From: Balanoglossus misakiensis
Taxonomy: Eukaryota; Hemichordata
Length of the DNA stretch: 64,000 nucleotides
Direction: 5' to 3'
Assembly (NCBI GenBank): GCA_040954595.2
Contig: CM082581.2
Span: 2,852,001-2,916,000, forward strand
Position numbers and translations under genes: made by a program. The notes under the pieces are model-generated. The model was not told the origin of the DNA, ran no database searches, and saw only the letters and a program-made list of their open reading frames with translations. The first letter of the stretch is position 1. Each line of letters opens with the position of its first letter. Positions 34,001-49,000 of this stretch are shown here, in pieces.

Positions 34001-37000
34001 CAGATGGAGATTGCTGAAAAGGATAAGTACAAGACAGCATTCACAACCCCCATGGGACTCTTTGAGGCGAACCGAATGCCTTTCGGTCTTACAAATGCAC
34101 CAGCGTCGTTCTCCAGACTTATGACAGCTTGCTTGGGCGACCAGAACTTTTCCACAGTCATCATCTACCTGGATGATATCATCATATTTTCCCGTACCTT
34201 TGATGAACACCTTACCAGGCTCCAAATGGTGTTTGACCGACTACGTCAACACGGGTTGAAACTGAAACCCCAGAAGTGCAGCCTTCTGCAAAGGGAAGTA
34301 AGTTACCTGGGGCATCGAGTGTCGGCAGACGGTATCAGCACGGACCCAGAGAAATTGAAAGCTGTGAAAGAATGGCCCAGACCTAGAAACCGTAAGGACC
34401 TACTAAAGTACCTTGGCTTCACTGGGTACTACCGTCGGTTTATCAAGGGTTACAGCACCATAGCGGCGCCTCTGTACCGTTTGACTTCGGGAGACCCCAG
34501 AAAGAAAGTGAAAGGAGGAAAGGCACCCAAGCCTGCCCCACCATTTGTCTGGTCCAGCGAGTGTGAGGACGCTTTTTGTTGTTTGAAGGATAAACTTTTG
34601 TCTGCTCCCATCCTTGGATACCCCGACTTCTCGAAGCCATTTGTCCTTCATACAGATGCATCCGGAGAAGGTCTAGGTGCTGTACTAGTCCAGAATCAGG
34701 AGGGCAGAGACAGAGTTATATCATATTGCAGCAGAGGATTGTCACCTTCAGAAACCAGATACCCTGCACATAAGTTAGAGTTTTTGTGCCTCAAATGGGC
34801 TATCACCGACAAACTGAGGGACTACCTTTACGGCAATTACTTTACTGTACTAACAGACAACAACCCCCTAATCTACGTCATGTCCACCGCAAAATTGGAT
34901 GCTACAGGCCAGCGGTGGGTTTCTCAGCTGTCCATGTTTAACTTTGATATCAAGTACAGGCCGGGCAAGAACAACGCCAATGCGGATGGTCTCTCTAGGA
35001 TGCCACGTGAAGAGGTTGCTCAACACTTCAAAGCCGTATGTAGTATGGTGAACAGCAAGGCCCTTGTGGATGGTGAGTCGAGACCAGAAGCGGCGGCCTC
35101 AGATGCCTTGCCCGGTATGACACCGTCAATGTTGAGACTGTGTCAAGAGGAAGACTCGTCAATTCAGAGAGCAGTTTTCCTGCGTAGCTCATCGAGAAAA
35201 CCCAGCCAGAGGCAACTAAGGAGTGAATCCAAAGAGACAAGGCTGTTGCTCTACCAGTGGGACCGACTACAGGTCAAGGATGGCATACTGTACAGACAAG
35301 TTCGTCCACCTCAAGGAGCTGAAGTTTTCCAGATGGTTCTTCCATGTAAGTACCGAAGGGATGTCTTCCAGAAGCTACATAGTGAGATGGGACACCTTGG
35401 CCTGGACAAAACATTAGACCTCATACGTGCACGATTTTACTGGCCACAGATGTTTGTCCAGGTGAAGACGTGGTGTGAGCAGTGCACGCGCTGTTGCCTG
35501 AGGAAAACGGCGTCCAACATCCGGGCACCCCTTGTCAACATTAGAACTTCCGAGCCAATGGAACTAGTATGCATTGACTTCTTGACACTTGAGCCATCCA
35601 AAGGAGGCATAGAGAACATACTTGTGGTAACGGATCATTTCTCTCGTTACGCCCAGGCCTTCCCCACTCCAAACCAGAAGGCTTCAACTGTAGCTAGAAT
35701 TCTTTGGAAGAATCTGATATGTCATTACGGCTTTCCACGTCGCCTTCATGCAGACCAGGGACGTAATTTCGAAAGCTCATTGATACGCGAGTTGTGTAGC
35801 ATTACCAATACCGTGAAGAGTCATACCACACCATATCACCCCCAGGGAAATGGGATGACAGAGAGATTTAACCAAACGCTTCTCAATATGCTTGGAACCC
35901 TGGATCCGTCCCAGAAAACCGACTGGAAAGAGCACGTTGAAACCTTGACCCATGCTTACAACTGTGCCAGGCATGAGTCCACGGGATACTCACCTTTCTT
36001 TCTCATGTTTGGGAGATGTCCACGCCTGCCAGTAGACCTTGTATTCAACACCTCATCGGACAAGGAAGAGCCAGTCGAGTATTCAGACTATGTTGACGCA
36101 CTCAGAGAGCGGTTGAAGATCGCCTACAGAGAAGCAAGTGCCAATGCAGATGAAGCAAGACAAAGGCAGAAGAAGCAGTATGATAGTAAGGCAAAGGCAG
36201 AGAGCCTGTCCCCCGGCGATAGAGTCCTGGTACAGCTGAAAGAGACAGGCAAACACAAAATAGGGGACCGGTGGGAAACAACACCCTATATCGTAGTGAA
36301 GAAACAACCAGACATTCCCGTCTATGTGGTTAAGTCTGAGATAGAGGACAGAGAGAAAACAGTGCATCGCAACATGCTCAAGTTATGCTCATTCCTACCA
36401 GTGGAGTCTGGAGGTCAGCCAACCAGGCCAGTGGTGGGTGGTGCCAGCGGTCCAGTCACTTGTGCCACTGCTGGGGGGACCGACTGTGATTCAGAGGCCG
36501 AAGGAGACATGGTAGAATTGGTAGCCGAGCCAGAACTCACAGGGCTGACCCCTACGGAAGAACCCGCAGTTGCAGTCCAGCCTAAAGGGATCAGCAGCCC
36601 AGAACCATTGACAGCCCAGATGCCGACCACCGGTTATACACCAGATAACCATATATCAGTGACACCATCCACTTGTACTCCTGGTGCACCGGATGCTTCC
36701 ACACAAGGGCAACACCAGTCATCCAAGGATAATCCCGCCACTATACATACACCGCCAACCGATCACAGCAACACCCTGGAACAGCCAGAGACAACACCTC
36801 GCCGATATCCACAAAGACAGCGGAGACCACCCGACAGATTAGGATCTTATATTTTATCCATAGTTGCCAGAGCTACAGGACATACTCACCCAGAACAATG
36901 TGTGGGACCTATGATCGAGGTTTAAATCAGTTTCATGTAGATCACAACAAAAACAAATTCTTTGAAATGTTCGCGTTATTGTTAAATTTTTGATGAAAAA

Positions 37001-40000
37001 AAAAAACGTTGAGGACACCGTTTCCCAAACAGGGGGAGAGTGTCGCCGGGAGTTCTTCCACTTTTACCCGGGCAGTACTTTTCTATTGTTGAGATCATTG
37101 CCATGCATAGCGCCCTCACGAGCCTGCAGGGGGAGAACGTCCTACATCATGGCGTCCCTCACCATGCAGGCAAGTGTATTTGTAGCGTCCAGATTTCTAT
37201 CGAATATTTTCTATGTAAAGGTTGGCATCCATGCCCCATGTTATACCACGGACAAAAGTAACATTTTGAGAACACTCGTTGAAAGTTTCAGTGTTTGATG
37301 TTGGATATTTTTCATGTTTTATTCCACTCTGTACTTACCATTTGTAGGCTTGTGTGCAGTGCCTATTGTCGTGCATGTTATTCCCATGTGTCAGTTCCTG
37401 ACCATTTCGTACTTACCTGCCAATATATCGTTGTTCAGTGGTTTCCATACAATTTAAACAAACAGATATGACTACCTTTGGTATATCAAGCTATTTTATT
37501 TAGTGTTTTCAGAGTTTTGTAAGCTTCACACAGGCCATGTAGTGCGTCACATGACTAGACACCCTAGCTTACTGTGGATTGTTGAAACCCCATTTATTGA
37601 ACCCATAACTCAGTGTACGTTCTTTTCCCTTCTACATCATGGCGTCCCTCACCATGCAGGCGATGCGGAAGAAAATAAAACAAGCAATGTGAAGCCATAA
37701 CTGGTGTCGGCTGAGTTTATTATGTGTGAGCGGTACTGTGACACTGATCAACAGAAAATAACACAACGCAATGACAATAAGACAGAACTATTGAAGTACA
37801 GAACTATTGAAGTACAGAAAATCAGTGCCACAATTATTATTATTATTATTAAGTAAAGCTCAGTTACATGGTTACGTTTTTTATTCGTTATCTTTTCTAT
37901 ATTTATTTGTTTCCGTGTAAAAATATCTTTGACGAACAAAATTCCAGATTTAGACAACTTAAGTATAAAACAGCGTCTTGTTTCTAAACCTTATAAATTG
38001 ATCTGACCAGATTAGGGTACTTGTTGAATCAGTGCAGAATCTGGCTTTTCTATTTTATCTAAATTCTTCGACAAATAAAGAATCACTTCCCTATGAAATG
38101 GCGGCAGAAAGCCAGTATCAGGACAGTCGATTGGTTTGTTAAAGTTACTTTAGAAACTAACTATGTCTAGGTTGCATTTACATCATAGATATAATTACGA
38201 ATCAAAATCAAAATCAGTTTCGAACCATTGTCCTTCGGAAAGCGTTTTGACTGACAAAGTCGCTTGAAGTGCTTTGTATTGCACAAGATATCGATAATTT
38301 TAATCCCATCTTGATGATAGTCAGCAATTATAATTTGAACCCCCCAAATTCTAAGAATAAAATGATATAGTGAAAATAAGCTTTGATACACCAAAAGTCT
38401 CCAGGATCACAACTTTTCTGGAAAGAGTAAGATTTCGCTTACTCCATGCTACATGTACCAAATAAAACAAAGCTTTCCGTAATGATCTTTACACATTGAG
38501 ATATTAGAATGAAGTGACTTATTGGGAGCATCGTGCCACCTAATCCCAGAAAATTACCAATCTAAAGCCCAACTGTGTGTGTATTCAGTTGGGTTTCTTC
38601 AATAAACACACATTTTTGACAATATTAATAGCATGATGAACACTATTCTCAACAAATAAAATAATGGTGTGTTGTCCACAACTGGTGTAATTTTATGCAT
38701 TTGGAATCGTAGCCATCATTTATCTTTTGGTCATCTCTAATAACAGTCGCCAAAAATGCTATGACAAACAAAAAAATGAAGTGCTGTTAGGGGACACCCT
38801 TGTTAGATCCCTTTGGATGGATAGAGAAGACATAGCCATTATTTGAAACGTCTATGAGAAAATTGATGACAAAACATTTATCATTTCATTCTGCAGCTGA
38901 AGTTTGGGAATACAACTTACAAGACTGATGTCTACAGGAAGTCGCTGAATCCACAGTGGAATTCTGAATGGTACAAATTTGAGGTAAAGAGATTGCATAT
39001 GATGTACAATGTACAATTTGTCTTTATACATGTATGTAGTAACAAATCAAAGCCTTGCAACATTTAAACTGAAAGATTTGACTTGCTATAATTTAAACCA
39101 ATCATTGTTCCTTAGAAAATGCAAATTCTGAAAATGATTTGTTTGATTTCTATGTAATTAAAAGACATTTGGCATCAGATTCAGAGAATGATAGAAACAT
39201 ATCTTTATCACAAGGCAGACTATAAATATTAGTAAATACTGGAGAATTTTAAATAATGTTATGGCTCGGCATCCAGATTAGCAACTGTGCCCTGACGTAA
39301 CCTTTTACCAGATCACCATACCAGTAACTTTATAGGAATCTCAAGCACTTTACATGGGTGCAGTAGCGCTTTCATTCCGAGGAAGTACATGTAGGTTACA
39401 CGTACAGAAACCTGGCCCGCATATTATACATGTAATGAAACATAGACCATGTCCGTACGCCAATGAGAGCCATGTTTACAATAGCCCGTGCCTGACCCTT
39501 TCCCTTCAGCGTAGCGCAGCCAGTGGTGGGAATAGGGCAGGGGACCAGATTAAGGGTTCCTAAAAATGTAAATAACTTAAGGTAGTTGGAAAGGCTATTT
39601 TTGAAGCAAATTCTCTCAATGTTTGTGAATTTATTTTCACAAGTTAGAATAAAGATAATGACTTGAAATTTGCAGCATGTGTTCTTAACAAACTAAAAAG
39701 TGAGGGAAAAATATGACTGTAAAAATATCTGCTAAAATTATGAAATTTGATACGCCTAAATATAAATATTCATAATTTTACAAAATATTGATTGAATCTT
39801 GACATGTTTTCACAAATTATTGAATAATTTGTATTCATTTTAATATGAAGCAACCCCTCCAGCAATGTATGGGACACTTTCAGCAAAAACTTATTTTTTT
39901 CAAAGTTATCACTCAGGAAAACACAGATTTTGTTGATATTTTGTATACAACTTTAACGTGCTGCCAAAACACAACGGGAAAACTTATGAAAAAACTGTCC

Positions 40001-43000
40001 CGTAAAATTGTTCTTTGGGATGTCCCGAGCCTTTCCTGAAAGTTTCATGATAAAAAAATTATCTGGCATACCTATTCAATCACAAATAAAAACCATTACA
40101 TTATGGCGAAGGGCAGAAAAGTAGCGAAATACGCAAAGTTTAGCGGCAGTTCACGGCGAAGGATCGCATTTATCTGGGTCAAACGCTTTTCCGCTGGCTT
40201 TTCGGGTTCCCTAGAAATGCAAAAATGTCCATAATTTGGCAGCCTTTAATAAACAAGCAAGGTTATCTATTGTTGAAAATTGCAAGAATCAGTGTTTTCA
40301 AGTTACATTTAAATGCCCTTGGCTAGGGGAACCCGTCCTTGTGCGCATAGCCTAGGAGAAGTCTTCCCCTAGAGGGCGCTCAAATAAGGCTCCCTAGCTT
40401 CCTTGCCAGATGAATGAAATTAGGTATCATAAAACCAGCCATATCTTGTTACACGTTTATTGCCCCGAATTTTTTATGAGTTTAATTTTTCTCTAATACA
40501 TTTCTAGATATAAATTCAGTGTTTTTAAATGAAATTTTAACTGACGCCCTAGCCTTTCCAACTACCTTAAACCATGACCTCAAGTAAGAATTTTACAGGA
40601 GACTATCTGTGCTGAGTAGATAACGATACAAATTTGAAACTCAATAACAACACCTGTTTTGTGTTGTCTAAAGGTTGATGATGAAGAGCTACAAGATGAA
40701 CCGTTACAAATTCGTATCATGGATTATGATACCTACAGTGCCCATGATGCAATAGGAAAAGTAAGTATGATTTGATTGAAAGCCAAAGAAATGTATCTGG
40801 TTTCCAGTCAGTCCTAACTTACATATTCTTATACAGTAAAACCTGTCAGTGTCTAAACTGAACAGTGTCTAATCTTGAAACCTGTCTATACTGAACATAT
40901 TTTCCTGCCCCTTTGACATACTGATAGTACCACATGTTGAAAAGGATTACTATAAACTGGACACCTTTACAAACAGAACAATTTCTTCAGTCCCTTTGGT
41001 GATAAGTTTAGACAGGTTTGATAAGTGGGAAGCAAGACATCTTGCAGGTACTAGAAGATTGGTATAATATACATTGTATATTAGTCAACTCAAATCCACA
41101 TGTACATGTCTGCAGTGTGTAAGTTAGAGAGCATTCTTCCTGAAAACCATTTCACCCCCAGTTCCCCCTTCAGAGGTCCAGCCTTATCATAGAAAACAAT
41201 ATGTTTGGAATTAACCATGGCGGTGAAAGGGCAACGGGTGAATCTTTATAATGAACACTGATTTTTTTTAGCACTGTTCTAAATTTACAATATCCATCAT
41301 TTTCCAGCTCTACATAGATTTAAATCCCCTTCTGTGGAAAGATGGTGTTGTTGGGATATCCGGGTGGTTTCCCATTTATGATACAATGCATGGTATCCGT
41401 GGTGAAATCAACGTAGCAATAAGAGTGGAACTTTTCACAGATGCTAATAAGTTCAGAGAGTCGTCATGTGGTGTCAAGTTTTTCTGCAGTAAGTACTGAA
41501 ATCAATTAGGTGTTGTGTGACCATGTCAAGTTTTTCTGTAGTTCATAAAATGAAGGATGTCCAGTGTCAAAAATAGTTATTTGTATTGAAAACAGTAGTT
41601 TTCTTTATTTTCACCAAAAAACTACAAAATCATAAAGTTCCATGTCGAAATTACTGTCATTTTGTCAGGTTGACATTGTACATGTAGGTTAAATATGGTA
41701 AATTCAATTTTCATTATGTTTATATTTCATCTAGAATTCAGAATTACCCAGGGTGGAGAACACTGTCTAGAAAATAAAACACAATTTTTTACATGGTTAT
41801 TTGGTGAAACTAAAGTGAATGTTGCTACAAAGCAACTGCTAATTTTATCATTTCTTTCTTTATTACTGTAGAATAAAAATACTATATCTGTTATTGTTAA
41901 TATGGTCTGGAATATAACATTATTGTATTTCTCAATCCATTTGCTGTAATTGTACTTGAAATAATCATTTTGGGATAACTGTTGGGAACTGCAGTAACAT
42001 TTCTACTTATTACATGTGCATTGATATGTACATGTACATGTACCAGACAGAACCCAGGTAAAGAGACTGGGTAACCGTGGTGACAATTACTGGGCACCAC
42101 CCTTAAAAAGACACTTGCTAATAGGACCAAAGTTGCAATAGCTAGAAAGTTTGGCTTTTTAAGGCTCCTTTATGTACACCCTGAAGTGAATAATTTGTAA
42201 AAGGGCAGCATTTACAACAACCAACGGTTGAGAAATACAAAGTATATATGAAGCATTGCTGTTGCTTTTAACAAAGTTGCATTTGTGTTCATTTAAATCC
42301 ATGTAGGTAGCTGTGTGCCGTTCAACTACACAGCCGCTGCAGTCTATGGATTTGTTGAAGAGTTGGTGGTTAATGATGACCCAGAATATCAGGTAATAGA
42401 AATGTTGGAAATACCCATTGCCAAACTAATCAAAGCAAGTGATGGGTCGTGTACATGTATCTTGTGTATGCAGCCTGCAGACAGTGGTTAATTAAGATAC
42501 TGTAAAATGGGTTATTTTCGGGAGCAATAAATGTTTGCAAAATACACGAGAGCCAAACAAACAAGACAATAAAAAGTTGTGTAAAATGTTTTAGGAGATA
42601 ATCATGCAGTTACTGAAATATGAGAACACGGAAATTAATCCTCGCGTAACAAATGCTTAATCTGATGTCGCGAAGATTTCCTTTCGCTAAAATAACCCAT
42701 TTTACAGTAGTATTTCTTTGATGTATATGGATATGTTGGAATGCTAAACAGGGTGTGGTGTTTCAGGATTGACATTTTCAAATACAGTGGACCCTCGCTA
42801 AATCGACTTTGGAAAACGACCTCCAGTCCCGTGATTGCTTCTGGTGGTGTTGACGGTGGCTGGACCTGCATGTTTTCGCTGTCAGCCATTGGGTCGTCTT
42901 CATCATCCGTATCGTGATAGACTGCCTGGTTTTCAGAATTTCTGAGGGTAGAAACAATACCCTCATCGGACAACAGTTCAAATGATGGCTCCAGTCCATC

Positions 43001-46000
43001 AACATATCTTTGCTGTATCCGATGTCTAATCCATGTTCGGCCGCAGTGTTGAAAAACGTGTTGACTGAATCTTATAATTCAGTGGGTGTGGTGACAACAT
43101 CGCCGGGTACATCAAACTCTGCTCCAAGTCCCTTCATCCAACAGGCTTTGATCGATGATGCCTTCACTTTGTCTCCGTGACTTCCCAGCAATGTAGCACA
43201 TGTCTTTGATGGTGTATTGCTTCAGGCTTGATACCAGCGACGAGTAATCGGGGTTGATCAACAAACACATCATCAATTCCCAGCGATAATTTGCTTTGAA
43301 TGTTCTAATGATGCCTTGAACCATGGGCTGCAGAAGACTGGTCGTGTTTGCTGGCAGAAACTTCGTTTTAATCTTCCCATCTCGCGTTTTCAAATGATTT
43401 TCTCGGGGGGAATCTCAGGGATGAGCAGGGCATTGATCTAAAAGTAACAGCTCTTTCGTTTCAAGTCCATGAGACATCAAGTGACACCAAACGCTGGGGA
43501 CGAAATGGTTGAAAAACCAATCCTTGTACAGAAACTGCGTCATCCACGCATTTCCCGAAGCCATGTACACTACATGTTGACATGGTGAGAACAATGCGGT
43601 TTTAAACATGACGATCAGAGTGGTTTCTGTTTATGGTTGCCTGATTTGTTCACCGTGAACATCGCAGTGATGTGTTGTTTGTCTGTTTATGCCTGACATT
43701 CTGAGGATCGTTGTATAAAGCTTGGGACTTCGTTACCTTACCTAAAACTTACATTCTCCCTATACCTTAACATGGATAACATCACTTTTTATCACATCAG
43801 CGATTCGATATGTTCTATAGCAGTAATTGGTGATCTCAAAACAGGTTGCACTTTAAGGGTCGGTGCACTTCAAGTGTATCAGTAGTGATCCAAACCTTAC
43901 CTAAAAATCCAACATGTTTCCCTATACATTACTATGTATAAACATCAAATTTTCATGACCCAGTTATAAAATCAAGAAAAGAGGAGTTTGTGTTCTGTTT
44001 TTTTCAGGGTTAATACAGAAAAATTATCTCTATTCTGGGGTTTCTTCATATAAAATATATTTAAAGAGGATGTTCTGCCTTTCCCCTTCTTTCTTGGTTT
44101 TCAACTTCCTCGGGTTTTCATTGCGTGTTTATTTCTTTTCAGAGCTGATATTTTGTGTGATTCAACTGCTGTACCAAAGGCGCTTGCGTACATACAATAT
44201 ATATAGCAAGCATTGATCGGATACAGTAATTAGACACACAATGTTTTATTCTCTTAGTGTCTTTCTTTCTTTTAAACTGTAAAATAACAATGATCATGTT
44301 TGTGCATGCCTGTGTAATGTTAGTATGTATAAGTGTGTTCAACTTGTGCAAACTTGTTTAACTTGTTTGTGAATGTATATATGTTATGTCTGCAATTTCT
44401 TTTTACTCTGTCTTCTTCAACTTCTATTTTCTGTAAAAACACCTCACACGGTCCACGATCTGTTTGATGGTGAAACCATGCAGTTTTTTCTTGGCCTGAG
44501 CATCCTCATCAAGTATTTTGGCGGACATGCACAGCGGTAATCTTCCCTGCAGAAATCTGCTTCTTAAACTTATAAAAAATCAGCGAGACCTGTTCTGGTG
44601 TGAAGGCTCTTCTGCCACTGAAGATGTACATGTAAGAGGTGGCAGTTGATTCCGATTGCATCATCGTCTTCTGTTCCAGCTTCTCCCTCTTCCCCCACTT
44701 GACTGGTAGTGCTGGGTGGATCTGTAGTAGATTTGGCTATCAGACCCTCTCTCAAGCCTCTGGTCTCCTCCAGCACATTTGAAGTTTCCTGGACTGCATT
44801 TGAAATTCTGTAGAAGGCCGCTTGGATTGCCTCTCGGTGGGTCATGTGACTGGTGAGGTCTTTGGACATCTCTGGCTTGTGTTGGAGAATCATGGTCACC
44901 ATGCTTTTTCTGCATATGGTCGTTGTCAACCTTTTCTTGGACACTCCACTTCTCCATGAAGTGTTCAGAAACCTGGCGAAAGTAGAGTTTGAGTGTACTT
45001 TTCCATCGTATAATGAGAAGAGTAGCCTAGTTGGAGAGTCTCCGTCTGGTGTTCTCGGGAAGACGTCTCTTACCTTTAATGAGGTTAATAACCGGTACAA
45101 CTGCTTCGTGAAGCCCAGTCTTGCCGCTCCATGCAAGCTTGATGTTTTGTGTTCTCGTACAAGTACCACATGTCCGTTTTTTGTTTCCACTGCTTGCTTG
45201 AAATCACGCACAGTTGCATTCATTAATGCACCTGACCTTTGTGTGGAGTCACATGACAGGCACACCAGAATATATCCATTTATAATTCTGAACTGGTCTT
45301 CTGTAATTGTCTCTGTTTTTCTCGCAGAAGCCACAATCTTGTACGTGTCCCTCCCCATCTTCGAGTTTTCATATGCTTTAAATTCCTCTGGAGTTATCAG
45401 GTCATGCAGGACTTTGGTCTGCAAAGCAGCGGTTCTCTGCAATCTGATTAAAATCAGGAACGGCGACGTGTTTTTTATTATGCTGTCGCCTGGTGCACCT
45501 CTCTTCTGTAGCTCTTTGCCCTATTCTATACCAGAGTGTTCATCATAGCAGCAGTGTTTGTCAGGAGAGGTGGCGTATGGCGCTGGCAGTAATGATAAAA
45601 CATCCCTAAGGAAAATAAATAGCTTCGTACGGTGCTGGTTTGAAGATTCCCTTCCTTGAACTGCCGTTCAACAAAGCCTAAATCGTTTTCTTTGTTGCCC
45701 ATGGCCTCAACTGACCCCAAATCGGCAAGGAGACGCCCACTTGCTCCCTGTTCTGTTCGGCAGACCTGTTCGTTCTCCTCCCACCATCGGCAGTCATCAG
45801 GTGTTCTTGAAAGGAGACTAAGATGTCCTTAACGTTTCCCCCATCATCAGAATCGTCATCGCTAACATTGAGTTAATTTGCTTTTGAGTTCATTAAATTG
45901 TCCCCCCTCCACTTTTCTTGTTTTACCGATTCTAGCAACTATTGTATTGACTTGTCATTTTAATTTGTTCATAGATTTCTTTATCGCAACGATATACTAT

Positions 46001-49000
46001 TATATATTCAATAATACTTTAAGAAATTTATAATTGAGGTGTGAGGAGCCTCGTTCCCTTTATTGCATACAGTGTACATAGGATCAGGACGGCGAATGTT
46101 TTTGGCGTGGGGGGGGGGGGTCATCATATTTTTGGGTCTGTCAAAGGGGGGGGGGTCCTCATTTTTTGGCCCTGGGTGAAGGGGGGGGGGGGTCGGAGCC
46201 GTGTTTACAATAGCCCGTGCCTGACCCTTTCCCTAATGTGAGAGGGGGACACCCCCGCCCACCCCCCACCCCCCCCCCCCCCCCCCCTTTACTCTTCGAC
46301 ACCTTTCATGTATTGGCTGGTTTGTCCAGAAGCTACAGGGTTAAATAAGTCATTTATACATCTCCTATACACAAACACATATATCCATATGGCCAAATGT
46401 GAAGTCTCATGACTCAGTCCTGAAATGTAGAAAAAGCAGCTCTAGTGTCCTAGATTTTTTCAGAGTACATAAACATCATCTCTATTATCCTGTGGTATCT
46501 TCATGTCAAAGATATTCAGACAGGAAGTAATAGGTTAACCTATGTGCATGTATTCCTATGGGCTAAGTTTGGAAAAATGCTTTTGTACATTAATGGAACA
46601 TCAAAAAATAGCCTAAAACAGCCTAAAACCAACTTGATATTCCCTAGTGTATAATAAAGAAATTCTTTTGTTTTTATACATGTTAAGTCTATGTGAGTTT
46701 TTTGGTCTATTTTGCACAACTTTTAGAAGTAGTTAGTGATGTCAAATCTTGGAAATGGAAACTGTTGTGCAATGTTTAAGGAAGGTTCAACCAAAGTTTC
46801 AACCCTGAAGTTCGGCGCAGCGGTTTCATTCACGCCAGAATGTTGCAAGTTTGTAGTGTTTGCAACACTGCCGTGTCCGTTGGCGGGCTGAATTTCGATC
46901 CGGTTATCCGTGGACAACTTCTGCTCTGAAATAACATTGGCCTTGATGCTGTTTACCTCTTCTCTCAATGCGCGGAACTCTGATAAAATTTCGGAAGTTA
47001 CGTCCGATGAAACTAACTGATCAAGTCCGTCAGGTGGATTTGATGCAATTTTTCTACCTTGTTCGCCTTGCCTTGTGTTGTCAGCTTCTTAGCTGCTGCT
47101 ACGCGACTCAGTATGTTGATGAAAATATCGACGTACATGTATGTGTCTGTCGATGACTGACGATTGTGAACGGTAGCCAGATAAATGAACAGCAAACCGT
47201 GTTTTCGATAATGCCCGAAAATTCAAGGGAGAGACCTGCAAAAAGGTGATAAAACCGTGTAAAATGTCACCGGGTACCTGTGATTTTAATTCTGGTGTAT
47301 ACCTATTTCTCTGTAATCCCCAAATGGGACCACAGTGTTCTTAACGCTATTCTTTCATTTACTTTTACATGTAAACTCTTTTTCCTCTCTGCATTCTGTC
47401 ACATGATTGTTATTTTGAATTCAAAATGTTGGTATTTTTAAAATGTGAGTGCATTAAAATTCTCTTGTAATGAGCTATCGCCAATTATATTTTCAAAACC
47501 ACTATGGCTAAACGACGGGAATTCAAAACAGATTTTGAAGCAGAATGCAAATAAATGCAGCTGCAGGAGTGTTAATGTTTCAATAAAGTCATTTTATAAG
47601 ACGCGCCTTTTTTGAGTGACAGTGTGTGCCGAAAAGGGGGTGCGACTTATAATACCAATGTTCTGTTGTATTCATTTTCTGAAAATCTCCTCCCAAACAA
47701 GTCTTTCATTTCAAAGAAGGGGTGCGACTTATAAAATGACTTTAACGGAATACAAATTATTTCATTGTACCTTTTTGCATTTCACAGTGGATTGACAAAA
47801 TCCGAACACCAAGATCATCAAATGAAGCAAGGCAGAGATTGTTTTCACAGTTATCAGGTAGTTATCAAACATTTGATTCTGACAACCGATGATTTACTAA
47901 TAAAGGGACATATTCTCCCTCTCTTGCTGCCCTTTTCCCATTAATTATGAGTGATACAAGGCACCATTTATGTTATTCTACATGTGGTTATATAGTGAAT
48001 CAACATACCACCACGCACAACTTCCATCCCATTTGTAGGATATGAGAGTAAAAATCCCGCGCCAAAATGAATAAATAGAGACCGATTATTCATTTTGGCA
48101 TGTTTTTTACTCCCGTGTCTACAAGTGGGATGGAAGTTGTGTGTGGTCGAACGTTGATTCACTATACATCCACATATAGAATAATATAAACGGTGCCTTG
48201 TATCAAACATATATGTAATTACGTGAAAAGGGGCAGCGAGAGAGAGACTTTGTCCCTTTAAAGGGCGACAATTGTCTTATGCGCGTGTGCCAAACCAGAG
48301 ACTCTGGTGACAAAAATTGTTTACAGTCAATGCCATACAGCAGTGTGCTGTCATAGTAACAGACAAAATGGTGGCAACCATAGTTTGTATCGAGATCAGA
48401 AAAAGACACCAACTTGAGTGAAAATAAGGGACAAAACTAAGGTTTTTTTTATGGATCAATTTTCCCTGTAGGCCTGCACTTCCCTTACCTTACCAATACA
48501 ACCAGTACATTCAGTTAAAATATTAAAAGGAGAAAATTCCTATACACGGTTCCAGTTGCATACATACTCTTCACAGAGAGAGAAAGAGAGAGAGAGAGAA
48601 AGAGAGAGAGACGGGGGTAGGGGGTGGTATTCATGATCTGTTAAATTGTTAAAAGAGTGAGGATTAAGGGTTTAAAATCTGAAGAACACTTACTCAATAA
48701 TTTTGTTCTATAACTGTCACCTTGCGTTTGATATGGTCAGCAATCCACTGTAGTTGTGAAGTGTAAAATGGTAAAAAATATGTAACCACACATAAAGTGG
48801 TTACCATACTTTCACAGGTTGATAACTGCATATAGAACAGTGCCAGGAACAGTGCCTCACCAGATACACAGGATGATAAGATAGATTATTAATGTAATGG
48901 GCTATGTCAGTAATGTTATTAAAGTATCAAAACAGCAAACTGGGAGCAAAATGGGACATAACTATTTAGTCTATTTATAAGGTGCGCATAAATATGGAAG

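Larger units (their letters stand above)
30096..37832 (+). mobile_element. Complete Ty3/Gypsy LTR retrotransposon
   Basis: LTRs at 30096-30887 and 37041-37832, each 792 bp, TG...CA bounded. Primer site, gag, pol in the order protease-RT-RNase H-integrase, and a polypurine tract are all present, with no stop in either frame. The flanks read ATTA on both sides (30092-30095 and 37833-37836), consistent with a 4-bp target duplication, though the site is an ATT repeat so other registers are possible. No envelope gene is present. It sits in C2CD5 intron 1 in the same orientation as the gene. Confidence 0.95.

Noticed and set aside
45526-45720. A separate small gene on the complement
   Set aside because: Best read as the N-terminal part of the recombinase relic, joined to the next part by a frameshift.
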